A DNA stretch of 13,177 nt from Hungateiclostridiaceae bacterium UBA3922 (GCA_002386045.1 DGEQ01000117.1:20824-34000); one strand, 5' to 3'; counted from the stretch's first letter, positions 1 to 5,976 are shown. Program-made: numbers and translations. Notes: generated by a model not told the origin, from the letters alone.

Positions 1-614
1 CGGGAAGGTTTGTAGAAGAATACAAACCTTTCATAGCGTCATGCGCAGAAAAAGTGACCGGAAGGTACATGAGCTACGATGCCGACGATGAACTCAGCAT
101 CGCCATGATCGCATTCGTCGAAGCCATCAGGTCGTTTGACAGTTCAAAAGGCAATTTCTTCACTTTTTCCAGGAATGTGATAAAACGCAGGCTCATCGAT
201 TATTACAGGAAAGAAAAACGCTACAGGGACGTCGTGCCGCTGAACGTATACGCCCAGGACGGAGAAACTGAAATCGACCTTGGCGCCGATGAAGCGATCC
301 GCGAATTTTCGGACCGGGACATCGCAGAACTGCGCAGGGTAGAGATCGAGGAACTTGCAAAAGAACTCAGACAGTGGAACATTACATACCGGGACCTGGC
401 AAAGGTATCGCCCAGGCACAGGAAAACGAGGGAGCAGTGTGCCGTCCTGGCGGGGATCATACTGTCAAGGCCCGACATGCTGGAGTCGATAATGGTCAGG
501 AAATATCTTCCTGTCAGTGAAACGATAAAAACAGCAAAAACGATAAAGCTCCCGGACCGGATACCGGGCCGAAAACCCCCGGGTGGAATGTCGGACCGAA
601 AAACAGCGGTATGA
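1..614 (+). CDS. sigI: SigI-like RNA polymerase sigma factor, 5' end outside window, C-terminus atypical
   Basis: The reading frame is open from position 3 with no start codon before the window edge, so the gene begins upstream; the GTG at 54 is internal. About 203 residues are visible. The first ones (EEYKPFI, then a GRY motif) match the region just before the SigI family's DDE(L/F)SI motif, seen here as DDELSI at visible residues 28-33. The sigma-2-like segment continues with an AF.EAI motif, a KGNFFTFS stretch and IKRRLIDYYRKEKR. The SigI-specific C-terminal domain follows: an SPRHRKTRE motif and LPVSE at about residue 169. In SigI proteins LP(V/I) is followed by about 40 residues forming the DNA-binding helix-turn-helix (SRKT.ER.RKYI type). 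Here it is followed by about 30 basic, proline- and glycine-rich residues and a stop. No rsgI anti-sigma gene follows; spoIIE does. SigI factors direct RNA polymerase to heat-shock or polysaccharide-degradation genes. The family call is firm; whether this copy works is doubtful. Confidence 0.85.
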   Translation, partial: GRFVEEYKPFIASCAEKVTGRYMSYDADDELSIAMIAFVEAIRSFDSSKGNFFTFSRNVIKRRLIDYYRKEKRYRDVVPLNVYAQDGETEIDLGADEAIREFSDRDIAELRRVEIEELAKELRQWNITYRDLAKVSPRHRKTREQCAVLAGIILSRPDMLESIMVRKYLPVSETIKTAKTIKLPDRIPGRKPPGGMSDRKTAV

Positions 615-686
615 AAAGATAGATAGCAAAAATTCCGTGTTTTTGCAGTACGGTGTCAGAAACTTTTTTTGGCCGTGCACCGCAAA

Positions 687-719
687 ATGACATAAAAACC
701 TGTTCCCCTCCGTTATAAT
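687..719 (+). promoter_or_regulatory. Probable spoIIE promoter (long-spacer sigma-A type)
   Basis: A perfect TATAAT lies at 714-719 and ATGACA, a one-mismatch -35, at 687-692, leaving a 21-base spacer. Bacillus subtilis spoIIE and spoIIG promoters are known for spacers of 21-22 bases and need Spo0A~P for activation; the spacing here matches that class. A TGTCAGAA at 654-661 is a weak match to the 0A box core TGTCGAA. Initiation would fall near 726, which rules out the in-frame GTG at 722 as the spoIIE start. The rest of the 615-742 gap holds an A/T-rich inverted repeat, GCAAAAA at 626-632 with TTTTTGC at 640-646, and no clear terminator for the preceding gene. Confidence 0.6.
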
Positions 720-742
720 CTGTGATACGGGAGGGACAAGAG

Positions 743-3115
743 ATGAAGACCACCGCTGTACAAATGAGTAAACCCGGCTATTTGCCGAAGCTTATCAACA
801 GGCTTTACCTTCATAGGAACAAGATCCTTGTATTCCTTACAGCGCTCCTGGTTACAGGCAGCAGCATTTCCGATGCGGTCCCGCTTGGGGCGGTTTTCTT
901 CGCCGCTTCCTGCGGTGCAGGGGTCCCGAGACTGATGACATCCGTGGCTGTCATACTCGGAGCTTTGCTTTCGGGCCCGCCCGAACTTCTGTATATCAAC
1001 GCCGCAGCGATGCTGCTGTTTTACATTTTATCGATACCGCTGAAAAAGACCGATTCAAAGATGGATATATGGGCTGCTTTTGTCGTATTCATCTCGGTCC
1101 TGGTGCCTTACCTGGTGCTTTCGGGCATCTGGGGGTTCCTGCTGTATGATGTCCTCAAATCGGTCTTTTTCTCATTTATCTCTTTTGTGTTCTATTTCAT
1201 ATTCAGGTTTTCCATACCTGTTATTTCAGGAATGGCAGGGAAGGTGGCCCTGGATGGCGAAGAGGCCGTGAGTGCGGGCCTCACTGCCGCTTTGGCCGTA
1301 TCCGGCCTGGGGACGCTGCAGTTGTTCGGTTTTTCGCTGAGAAACATACTGTGCGTGCTACTGGTACTTTTCTACAGCTTCAAATGCAGCGCGGGCGCCG
1401 GCGCCGCGACGGGGGCGGCAGCAGGCCTTATCATCGGCACTTCCGCGGGGTTCACCCCTTCCACGGCAGGGGCATATGCCCTGTGTGGTATGCTTGCAGG
1501 CATACTCAGCGTCCTTGGAAAGGCCGGGTCAGCCCTTGGCTTAATACTGGGCAACATGATCCTTGCGATATATTTCAACGGGCCTGTGGAGACGGCGCTA
1601 TATCTCAGGGATGTACTGGCTGCTTCAGTTATATTTTTCATCGTTCCGGGCAGCCTTGCAGACCGGCTTACTGCTCCCTTTGCCGGAAAGTCCCCCGGGA
1701 TCGCGGACAGGGAGTCTTATTCCCGCAGGATCAGGGACCTGACGGCTGAAAGACTCAGAAAATTTGCCGACGCGTTCATGGCGCTGTCGAGGAGTTTCGG
1801 TGAGACAGCCCGCAACAGTGTTCCCGGTGGAAAACATGATATCAATGTGCTGTTCGACAGGGTAGCAGACAGGATATGTCGCGACTGCAGCCTGTGCCTG
1901 CACTGCTGGGAACGCAGCTTTTACGATACATACCAGGTGATGTTCCGGATAGTCGAAAGCCTTGAAGCCAGGGGCCGTATCGAGGAAAGCGACATACCGG
2001 ACGACTTCATCGGGAAATGTCCCAGGATAGATGATTTTGTCAATGCGGTCAATAACATGTACGAACTGTTCAAAGTGGGAGTCGTGTGGAAAAGCCGGAT
2101 CAGCGAGAGCAGGTCCGTTATAGGCAGGCATTTTGAAGGCATGTCCCGTGTGATAGGCAATCTTGCCGAGGAGATCGATACGGACATAAGCTTCATGACC
2201 CCGCTGGAGGATGCCATTTCGGCAGCGCTGAAAAAAGAGGGCGTCAGGGTCGTGGAAGTGGTCGCATACAAGGGGCTGTGGGGCAAATACGAGATAAACG
2301 TGCGCCATGCCTCATGCGGAGGAGCAAGGAAATGTGCTGAAATGATAGACAGGATCGTTTCGGAGACCGCAGACAGGCGGATGATGCGTTGTGATGAGGG
2401 CTGCACGGCATACAGCGGCGGGGAATGCGTCCTTAAGTATGTGGAAGCCGAAAACCTCAGGATCACGACCGGCGTCGCACGTATGCCCAAATACGGGAGC
2501 AGGGTTTCCGGCGACAGCTTCTCGTTCATGGAAGGGGTCGGCGGCAAGTATACGCTGGCGCTGAGCGACGGCATGGGCACCGGGCAAAGTGCGTCGGTAC
2601 AGAGCAGGGCCGCCGTGGATATGCTCGAAAGTTTTCTTGAATCGGGCTTTGACAAGGAGATGGCAGTAAACCTCATCAACTCGGTGCTGGTGCTGAAATC
2701 GGAAGAGGAGGCCGCATGTACCATGGACATTGCAATGATAGACCTGTCCGGCGGGGAAACGGAATTTATCAAGATCGGCGCCGCTCCAACCTTTATCAGG
2801 AGGGATTCCAGGGTGGAAGTGGTAAGGTCGGCGTCGCTGCCGGCGGGCATACTCCCCGGCGTGGACGTGGAACTGTCACGCAAAACGCTGGACCCAGGAG
2901 ATATGCTCATCATGGTCACGGACGGGGTGACAGACGCCATGACCGGTGATGACCCGGGCGACAAGGCCCTGCTGAAATACATCCGGCAATTGGAGAGCCT
3001 GAATCCGCAGATCGTAGCCGACTCGATCCTCGAGGAGGCTGCCAGGCGCTGCGGCGGCCGTCCGTATGACGACATGACGGTGCTCGTGGCGAAGGTCTGG
3101 AAAAAACCGCTGTGA
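743..3115 (+). CDS. spoIIE: Stage II sporulation protein E, membrane-bound PP2C serine phosphatase
   Basis: This 790-residue protein is close to the 827 residues of the B. subtilis protein. It dephosphorylates SpoIIAA-P, which releases sigma-F in the forespore, and takes part in the polar septum with FtsZ. Residues about 28-303 hold roughly ten hydrophobic segments. A middle region follows with a CxxCxxCxxC cluster at 379, 382, 385 and 388. The C-terminal PP2C domain runs from about 570 to the end, with metal-ligand motifs SDGMGTG (608-614), MVTDGVTDA (724-732) and DDMTVLV (776-782). The start is the ATG at 743, because GGGAGGG at 729-735 sits seven bases before it and the upstream GTG at 722 lies before the predicted transcription start. 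Control is probably by Spo0A through the promoter above. In many Firmicutes spoIIE stands upstream of tilS-hpt-ftsH; here those genes are 7 kb further on. The identification is secure. Confidence 0.97.
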   Translation: MKTTAVQMSKPGYLPKLINRLYLHRNKILVFLTALLVTGSSISDAVPLGAVFFAASCGAGVPRLMTSVAVILGALLSGPPELLYINAAAMLLFYILSIPLKKTDSKMDIWAAFVVFISVLVPYLVLSGIWGFLLYDVLKSVFFSFISFVFYFIFRFSIPVISGMAGKVALDGEEAVSAGLTAALAVSGLGTLQLFGFSLRNILCVLLVLFYSFKCSAGAGAATGAAAGLIIGTSAGFTPSTAGAYALCGMLAGILSVLGKAGSALGLILGNMILAIYFNGPVETALYLRDVLAASVIFFIVPGSLADRLTAPFAGKSPGIADRESYSRRIRDLTAERLRKFADAFMALSRSFGETARNSVPGGKHDINVLFDRVADRICRDCSLCLHCWERSFYDTYQVMFRIVESLEARGRIEESDIPDDFIGKCPRIDDFVNAVNNMYELFKVGVVWKSRISESRSVIGRHFEGMSRVIGNLAEEIDTDISFMTPLEDAISAALKKEGVRVVEVVAYKGLWGKYEINVRHASCGGARKCAEMIDRIVSETADRRMMRCDEGCTAYSGGECVLKYVEAENLRITTGVARMPKYGSRVSGDSFSFMEGVGGKYTLALSDGMGTGQSASVQSRAAVDMLESFLESGFDKEMAVNLINSVLVLKSEEEAACTMDIAMIDLSGGETEFIKIGAAPTFIRRDSRVEVVRSASLPAGILPGVDVELSRKTLDPGDMLIMVTDGVTDAMTGDDPGDKALLKYIRQLESLNPQIVADSILEEAARRCGGRPYDDMTVLVAKVWKKPL

Positions 3116-3200
3116 AAAACACAACAGCCCGCAGGCTGAAATACAGGAAGAAATTGAATAATTCCGTGTTGCTTTCCACAAACTATACCTGATGGAAATG

Positions 3201-3220
3201 CCGCCGGATATTGCCGGCGG
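3201..3220 (+). repeat. Perfect GC-rich inverted repeat upstream of the small membrane protein gene
   Basis: CCGCCGG at 3201-3207 and CCGGCGG at 3214-3220 form a perfect 7-bp stem with a 6-base loop. No T-run follows, so it is not a standard intrinsic terminator. It ends 18 bases before the GGAGG of the next gene and would lie in that gene's 5' untranslated region if transcribed from spoIIE. The 3116-3249 gap also holds a weaker hairpin, CAGCC at 3125-3129 with GGCTG at 3134-3138, again without a T-run. Confidence 0.5.
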
Positions 3221-3249
3221 ACGACACAGGAATAGTTTGGAGGATGGAT

Positions 3250-3594
3250 ATGGTGGCTGGCGATTCCAGGAGGATAGTAGTCATAAAAAATATCGCCTCG
3301 AATCTCATCGAGGAGGCTATACTGATACTCAGGAGAAGGCCGGACGAACAGGCCGACAGCAGTGGAGGCAAAACAGCGCAGGGAAGGCAGGGGCCGGGGG
3401 ATGATTTCCTGCTCAGGGAAGCAGAGCGGATCATTAATGAATACATAAAGGAGCACGGTCTCGAGAAAAAACGCAGAAGGAGGCCGTCTTTCAGGAGACT
3501 GTTTCGGTCCGGGATAACGGTAAATACTGTGGTCAACATCCTGCTGGCTGTCTCGGTCCTCCTGCTGGCAGCGATCATCTTCAAAATGATGTGA
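3250..3594 (+). CDS. Small tail-anchored membrane protein of unknown function
   Basis: I do not recognise this 114-residue protein. The start is placed at the ATG at 3250 because GGAGG at 3239-3243 lies six bases upstream; the frame extends back to a TTG at 3211, but that start has no ribosome binding site. The N-terminus (residues 7-30) reads like a beta strand (RRIVVIKNI) followed by an amphipathic helix (NLIEEAILILR). A polar, glycine-rich linker runs to about 50, then a charged helix (51-69), a very basic stretch with RRRR at 75-78, and one hydrophobic segment at about 91-111 ending two to three residues before the stop. The basic run before the hydrophobic tail suggests a single-pass protein with most of its mass in the cytoplasm. 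It lies between spoIIE and rpsF on the same strand, 134 bases after spoIIE, and may be co-transcribed with it. A link to sporulation is only a guess from position. Confidence 0.75.
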   Translation: MVAGDSRRIVVIKNIASNLIEEAILILRRRPDEQADSSGGKTAQGRQGPGDDFLLREAERIINEYIKEHGLEKKRRRRPSFRRLFRSGITVNTVVNILLAVSVLLLAAIIFKMM

Positions 3595-3617
3595 GAAAAG
3601 GTTTGTACACATTTTGC

Positions 3618-3646
3618 TTGCACATACCTGTGCGTTGTGATACAAT
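3618..3646 (+). promoter_or_regulatory. Sigma-A promoter for rpsF-ssb-rpsR
   Basis: TTGCAC at 3618-3623 and TACAAT at 3641-3646 are separated by exactly 17 bases, and a TG at 3638-3639 gives an extended -10. It starts 23 bases after the stop of the preceding gene, and initiation would fall near 3653. It is the best vegetative promoter in the window and suits a ribosomal protein operon. Confidence 0.75.
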
Positions 3647-3652
3647 TACTCA

Positions 3653-3704
3653 GAATCCTTGCTCTGCACATCGGATGCAGGGCCGTTTAGTCCAGAAGGA
3701 GGTG
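3653..3704 (+). promoter_or_regulatory. Probable S6:S18-responsive rpsF leader RNA
   Basis: The short leader folds into an outer helix pairing TCCTT (3656-3660) with AAGGA (3696-3700), which covers the Shine-Dalgarno of rpsF (AAGGAGGTG, 3696-3704). Inside it is a hairpin of CTCTGCA (3662-3668) with TGCAGGG (3676-3682), including one G-U pair. CCG follows at 3683-3685. A CCG beside a helix in the rpsF leader is the hallmark of the known bacterial RNA element bound by the S6:S18 complex to repress its own operon. The pairings are visible; assignment to that family is inference from position, the CCG and the sequestered ribosome binding site. Confidence 0.55.
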
Positions 3705-3712
3705 AAAATCGC

Positions 3713-4000
3713 ATGCTGAACAAATACGAGTGCATATTCATCATCGATCCTGATCTTGACGAGGAAAACACGAAAGCTCTTGTCGAAAAGTTCAAGAATC
3801 TGCTGGAGACCTCAGCACAACTGGAGAACGTAGATGAATGGGGAAAAAGGAAGCTCGCCTATGAGATCGCGGGGAAGACCGAGGGTTACTACGTGCTTGC
3901 CGATTTCAGCGCGAATTCCGATTTTCCGCGTGAGCTTGAAAGGATATTCAAGATCACGGATGGCATACTCAAATACATGATCATTAAGAAGAACAAATAG
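3713..4000 (+). CDS. rpsF: 30S ribosomal protein S6
   Basis: The 95-residue protein is the usual length for S6. It opens with LNKYECIFIIDPDLDEE, the typical first strand and turn, carries a WGKRKLAYEI block at about 43-52 and ends with an LKYMIIKK-type strand followed by a short basic tail. S6 binds the 16S rRNA platform as a heterodimer with S18, whose gene is two genes downstream. The start is the ATG at 3713, eight bases after AAGGAGGTG; an upstream in-frame TTG at 3659 would place the leader hairpin inside the gene and is unlikely. Its translation is probably repressed by excess S6:S18 through the leader. Confidence 0.97.
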   Translation: MLNKYECIFIIDPDLDEENTKALVEKFKNLLETSAQLENVDEWGKRKLAYEIAGKTEGYYVLADFSANSDFPRELERIFKITDGILKYMIIKKNK

Positions 4001-4009
4001 GGTGGTCGT

Positions 4010-4450
4010 ATGAACAAGGTCATTTTGATGGGCAGGCTTACAAAGGATCCTGAACTGAGATACACTGCTTCGAGCAACATACCCAGGTGCACGTTTACCC
4101 TCGCCGTGGACAGAAGGTTCGCAAGGCAGGGCGAAGAGAAGCAGACGGACTTCTTCTCCATAGTCGCCTGGCGGAGTACTGCGGAGTTCTGCAGCAAGTA
4201 TTTCACCAAGGGACAGAGGGTCGTTGTCGTTGGAAGCCTGCAGAACAGGAGCTGGGACGACGCCGATGGCAGAAAGCATTATGTGACGGAGGTAATTGCC
4301 GACGAGGTGTACTTTGCTGATTCCCGCAGGACCGAAGGAGGATCCCCGTACAGCCCGGCAGGCGCACAGGGATTCGTGCCTGCGTCGGCGGAAGGGACGG
4401 ATGACGATGTCGGGTTCTTCCCTGCAGACGATGATGACCTGCCGTTCTGA
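4010..4450 (+). CDS. ssb: Single-stranded DNA-binding protein
   Basis: The 146-residue protein has the OB-fold of bacterial SSB: MNKVILMGRLTKDPELRYT at the start, the TDFFSIVAWR strand at about 46-55, the KGQRVVVVGSLQ strand, and SWDDADGRKHYVTEVIADEV to about residue 100. A flexible, glycine- and proline-containing linker follows, then the acidic tip DDDDLPF, which recruits replication and repair enzymes. The ATG at 4010 follows GGTGG and lies nine bases after the rpsF stop. SSB protects single-stranded DNA during replication. Its place between the genes for S6 and S18 is the classical order. Confidence 0.97.
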   Translation: MNKVILMGRLTKDPELRYTASSNIPRCTFTLAVDRRFARQGEEKQTDFFSIVAWRSTAEFCSKYFTKGQRVVVVGSLQNRSWDDADGRKHYVTEVIADEVYFADSRRTEGGSPYSPAGAQGFVPASAEGTDDDVGFFPADDDDLPF

Positions 4451-4454
4451 AAAT

Positions 4455-4480
4455 GGCCTTAAGGCCGGACATCGGCCGGC
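4455..4480 (+). repeat. Palindrome and hairpin between ssb and rpsR
   Basis: GGCCTTAAGGCC at 4455-4466 is a perfect 12-base palindrome directly after the ssb stop. GCCGG at 4464-4468 can alternatively pair with CCGGC at 4476-4480. No T-run follows. The structure could stabilise or process the operon mRNA, but no function can be read from the sequence alone. Confidence 0.45.
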
Positions 4481-4515
4481 AACCCTGTACATGTAACGGA
4501 AAGGAGGCGTTTGGC

Positions 4516-4800
4516 ATGTCAGCGAAGAAGGATAACAAGAGCGCTAGCAAGGACCATGACAGAAGCGAAGGCAAGGCCAATATAAAGAGAAGATCCAGGA
4601 AGAAAGTCTGCGCTTTCTGTGTTGACAAGATCACCGAAATAGATTACAAGGATGTCGCAAGATTGAGGAAATATATCTCCGAAAGGGGCAAGATACTCCC
4701 GAGGAGGATCTCCGGGAACTGTGCGAAACATCAGCGCCAGCTGACGACAGCGATAAAGAGGGCGAGGACCATCGCGCTGCTGCCGTTTACGGCTGACTGA
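4516..4800 (+). CDS. rpsR: 30S ribosomal protein S18, zinc-ligand (C+) form
   Basis: The 94-residue protein has a lysine- and serine-rich N-terminal extension of about 22 residues, then the S18 core: KKVCAFCVDKI, IDYKDVARLRKYISERGKILPRR as separate blocks, and GNCAKHQRQL, ending in IALLPFTAD. C32 and C35 with C69 and H72 form the potential metal site of the C+ type. The start is the ATG at 4516, since AAGGAGG at 4501-4507 lies eight bases upstream; an in-frame ATG at 4453 would need the hairpin region to be coding. S18 pairs with S6 on the 30S platform. The operon ends at the terminator just downstream. Confidence 0.97.
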   Translation: MSAKKDNKSASKDHDRSEGKANIKRRSRKKVCAFCVDKITEIDYKDVARLRKYISERGKILPRRISGNCAKHQRQLTTAIKRARTIALLPFTAD

Positions 4801-4812
4801 TCCATATGCGTG

Positions 4813-4851
4813 AATCCCTCCGGATCCATCACGGACCAGGAGGGATTTTTT
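4813..4851 (+). terminator. Intrinsic terminator of rpsF-ssb-rpsR
   Basis: AATCCCTCC at 4813-4821 pairs perfectly with GGAGGGATT at 4839-4847, and the T-run continues to 4851. The internal TCC and GGA can extend the fold. It lies 12 bases after the rpsR stop. Confidence 0.92.
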
Positions 4852-4857
4852 ATCGGC

Positions 4858-4899
4858 AAAACAAACGGCCGGAAGCGGTCATCCGCCGGTCCGGCCGTT
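4858..4899 (-). terminator. Candidate leftward terminator hairpin
   Basis: On the minus strand AACGGCCGG (complement of 4891-4899) pairs with CCGGCCGTT (complement of 4864-4872), a perfect 9-bp stem. It is followed by the T-rich run TTTGTTTT (complement of 4858-4865). An inner GCGG (4875-4878) and CCGC (4883-4886) extend the fold. Read on the plus strand there is no T-run after it. No protein gene on the minus strand needs it, so it either ends a small RNA or is a plain structured element. Confidence 0.4.
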
Positions 4900-4901
4900 G
4901 C

Positions 4902-4920
4902 CCTGCTCCCTGGGAGCAGG
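4902..4920. repeat. Strong hairpin in the rpsR-pheA gap
   Basis: CCTGCTCC (4902-4909) and GGAGCAGG (4913-4920) form a perfect 8-bp stem around a 3-base loop. It is only two bases from the stem of the neighbouring hairpin at 4864-4899. No T-run follows on the plus strand. The rest of the gap to 5066 shows no ORF, tRNA or T-box that I can support. Confidence 0.5.
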
Positions 4921-5066
4921 TACTGGAGGTTGGGAAACAATTATGCCTCTCCGTGCTTCTGCTGCCAGGTCTGAACGCTCCATGCCCGTTGCCTTCCATT
5001 ATTTATTTACCCTTTTGACGTCCGGCAAAAACAAATACGACATTTTTTCGCTTTTCGATAACCTGG

Positions 5067-5098
5067 TTGGAAAAATGGGATTTTTGTTGTATTATAAT
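5067..5098 (+). promoter_or_regulatory. Probable pheA promoter
   Basis: TTGGAA at 5067-5072 is followed after 17 bases by TATTAT (5090-5095); a perfect TATAAT overlaps it at 5093-5098 with a 20-base spacer. Either reading gives a short leader of about 40 bases to the pheA start. That leader is too short for a T-box, and no T-box sequence is seen upstream. Confidence 0.55.
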
Positions 5099-5139
5099 AT
5101 ACGCCAAATCAGCCGAATTTTTCAGGAGAGCGTCAGCGC

Positions 5140-5976
5140 ATGAAAAGGATAGGTTACCTTGGCCCTAAAGGGACATTTTCCCACGAGGCCATGAAAAAGT
5201 ACACAGGGCAGGCTGCATATATATCCAGGGATTACCCGACGATCCCGGACATATTCGCTGCGATGCAGGACGGGCAGCTTGACGAGGCCATAGTGCCGAT
5301 AGAGAACTCCATCGAAGGCGCCGTCAATGCGACCATGGATATGATGACACTGGACAATGGCCTGTGGATCAGGGCTGAAGTGGTCATCCCGGTGAGGGAA
5401 CATCTCCTGGCCAGGAAGGGCACGGATCTTGCGGATATCAGGACAGTGATCTCGCATCCGCAGCCCCTGGGCCAGTGCAGGCGGTTCCTTTCAGAAAACC
5501 TGCCGGATGCGGTGCTGAAAGCTGCCCACAGCACTGCCGCGGCCGCAGAGGAAGTTGCCTCCGGTCCGGGCGATATGGCTGCCATAGGATCGAGGGCAGC
5601 GGCGGAGGCATATGACCTTGAGATCCTGAGAGAAGATATCCAGGACCATGACAACAACATCACCCGGTTTATCGTACTTGGCAGGAGCGATGCGGAAAGG
5701 ACCGGGAACGACAAGACTTCGATCATTTTCTCCACTGAGGACAAGCCCGGCAGCCTTTACAGGGTACTGCAGATATTCAACTTGTGGGACATAAACATGA
5801 CGCGCATCGAATCGAGGCCCACGAAGAACAGGCTCGGCAGGTACATATTTTTCGTGGACCTCCTGGGGCACAGGGAGGATGATGACCTCAGGGACGCCCT
5901 GACGATGGTGAAGAGGAAAACATCGTTTTTGAAGATATTGGGCTCTTACCCGGTTTCCCGCGTCGATAAAACCTGA
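5140..5976 (+). CDS. pheA: Prephenate dehydratase with C-terminal ACT domain
   Basis: This 278-residue protein has the usual length for a monofunctional prephenate dehydratase. It converts prephenate to phenylpyruvate, the committed step of phenylalanine synthesis. The N-terminus has the family's IGYLGPKGTFSHEA; the catalytic domain includes VPIENSIEGAV (52-62), GDMAAIGS (144-151) and the catalytic NNITRF (172-177). The ACT regulatory domain (about 193-270) has DKPGSLY and the ESRP motif (224-227) that bind phenylalanine for feedback inhibition. The start is the ATG at 5140, nine bases after AGGAGAG at 5124-5130. No chorismate mutase domain is fused. It has its own promoter and sits between rpsR and the MazG-like gene, an unusual place for an amino acid gene. 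Confidence 0.96.
   Translation: MKRIGYLGPKGTFSHEAMKKYTGQAAYISRDYPTIPDIFAAMQDGQLDEAIVPIENSIEGAVNATMDMMTLDNGLWIRAEVVIPVREHLLARKGTDLADIRTVISHPQPLGQCRRFLSENLPDAVLKAAHSTAAAAEEVASGPGDMAAIGSRAAAEAYDLEILREDIQDHDNNITRFIVLGRSDAERTGNDKTSIIFSTEDKPGSLYRVLQIFNLWDINMTRIESRPTKNRLGRYIFFVDLLGHREDDDLRDALTMVKRKTSFLKILGSYPVSRVDKT

Larger units (their letters stand above)
4858..4993 (-). ncRNA. Hypothetical leftward small RNA in the rpsR-pheA gap
   Basis: On the minus strand TTGCCG (complement of 5023-5028) and TAAATA (complement of 5000-5005) are 17 bases apart, like a weak sigma-A promoter. A transcript would begin near 4993, contain the hairpin whose arms lie at 4902-4909 and 4913-4920, and stop at the T-tailed hairpin above, for about 135 bases. 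I compared it by eye with SRP RNA, 6S RNA, T-box and common riboswitch cores and recognise none. This is a weak call from signals alone. Confidence 0.2.

Noticed and set aside
722..742. GTG at 722 as the spoIIE start
   Set aside because: It lies three bases after the TATAAT box and before the expected transcription start, and the strong ribosome binding site at 729-735 points to the ATG at 743.
1921..3645. 574-codon open frame on the minus strand opposite spoIIE
   Set aside because: It lies wholly opposite SpoIIE and the small membrane protein gene. The translation is serine-, proline- and histidine-rich with no recognisable domain, as expected of a shadow frame of a codon-biased gene.
3659..3712. 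N-terminal extension of S6 from the TTG at 3659
   Set aside because: It would translate the leader hairpin and the Shine-Dalgarno itself; S6 begins normally at the ATG at 3713.
4850..4999. 49-codon minus-strand ORF in the rpsR-pheA gap
   Set aside because: It runs through both GC-rich hairpins, has no recognisable protein features and only a poorly spaced AAAGGG upstream. A non-coding reading is preferred.
4852..5139. T-box, riboswitch, SRP RNA, 6S RNA or tRNA upstream of pheA
   Set aside because: No T-box core, riboswitch consensus, SRP loop or tRNA fold could be recognised on either strand.
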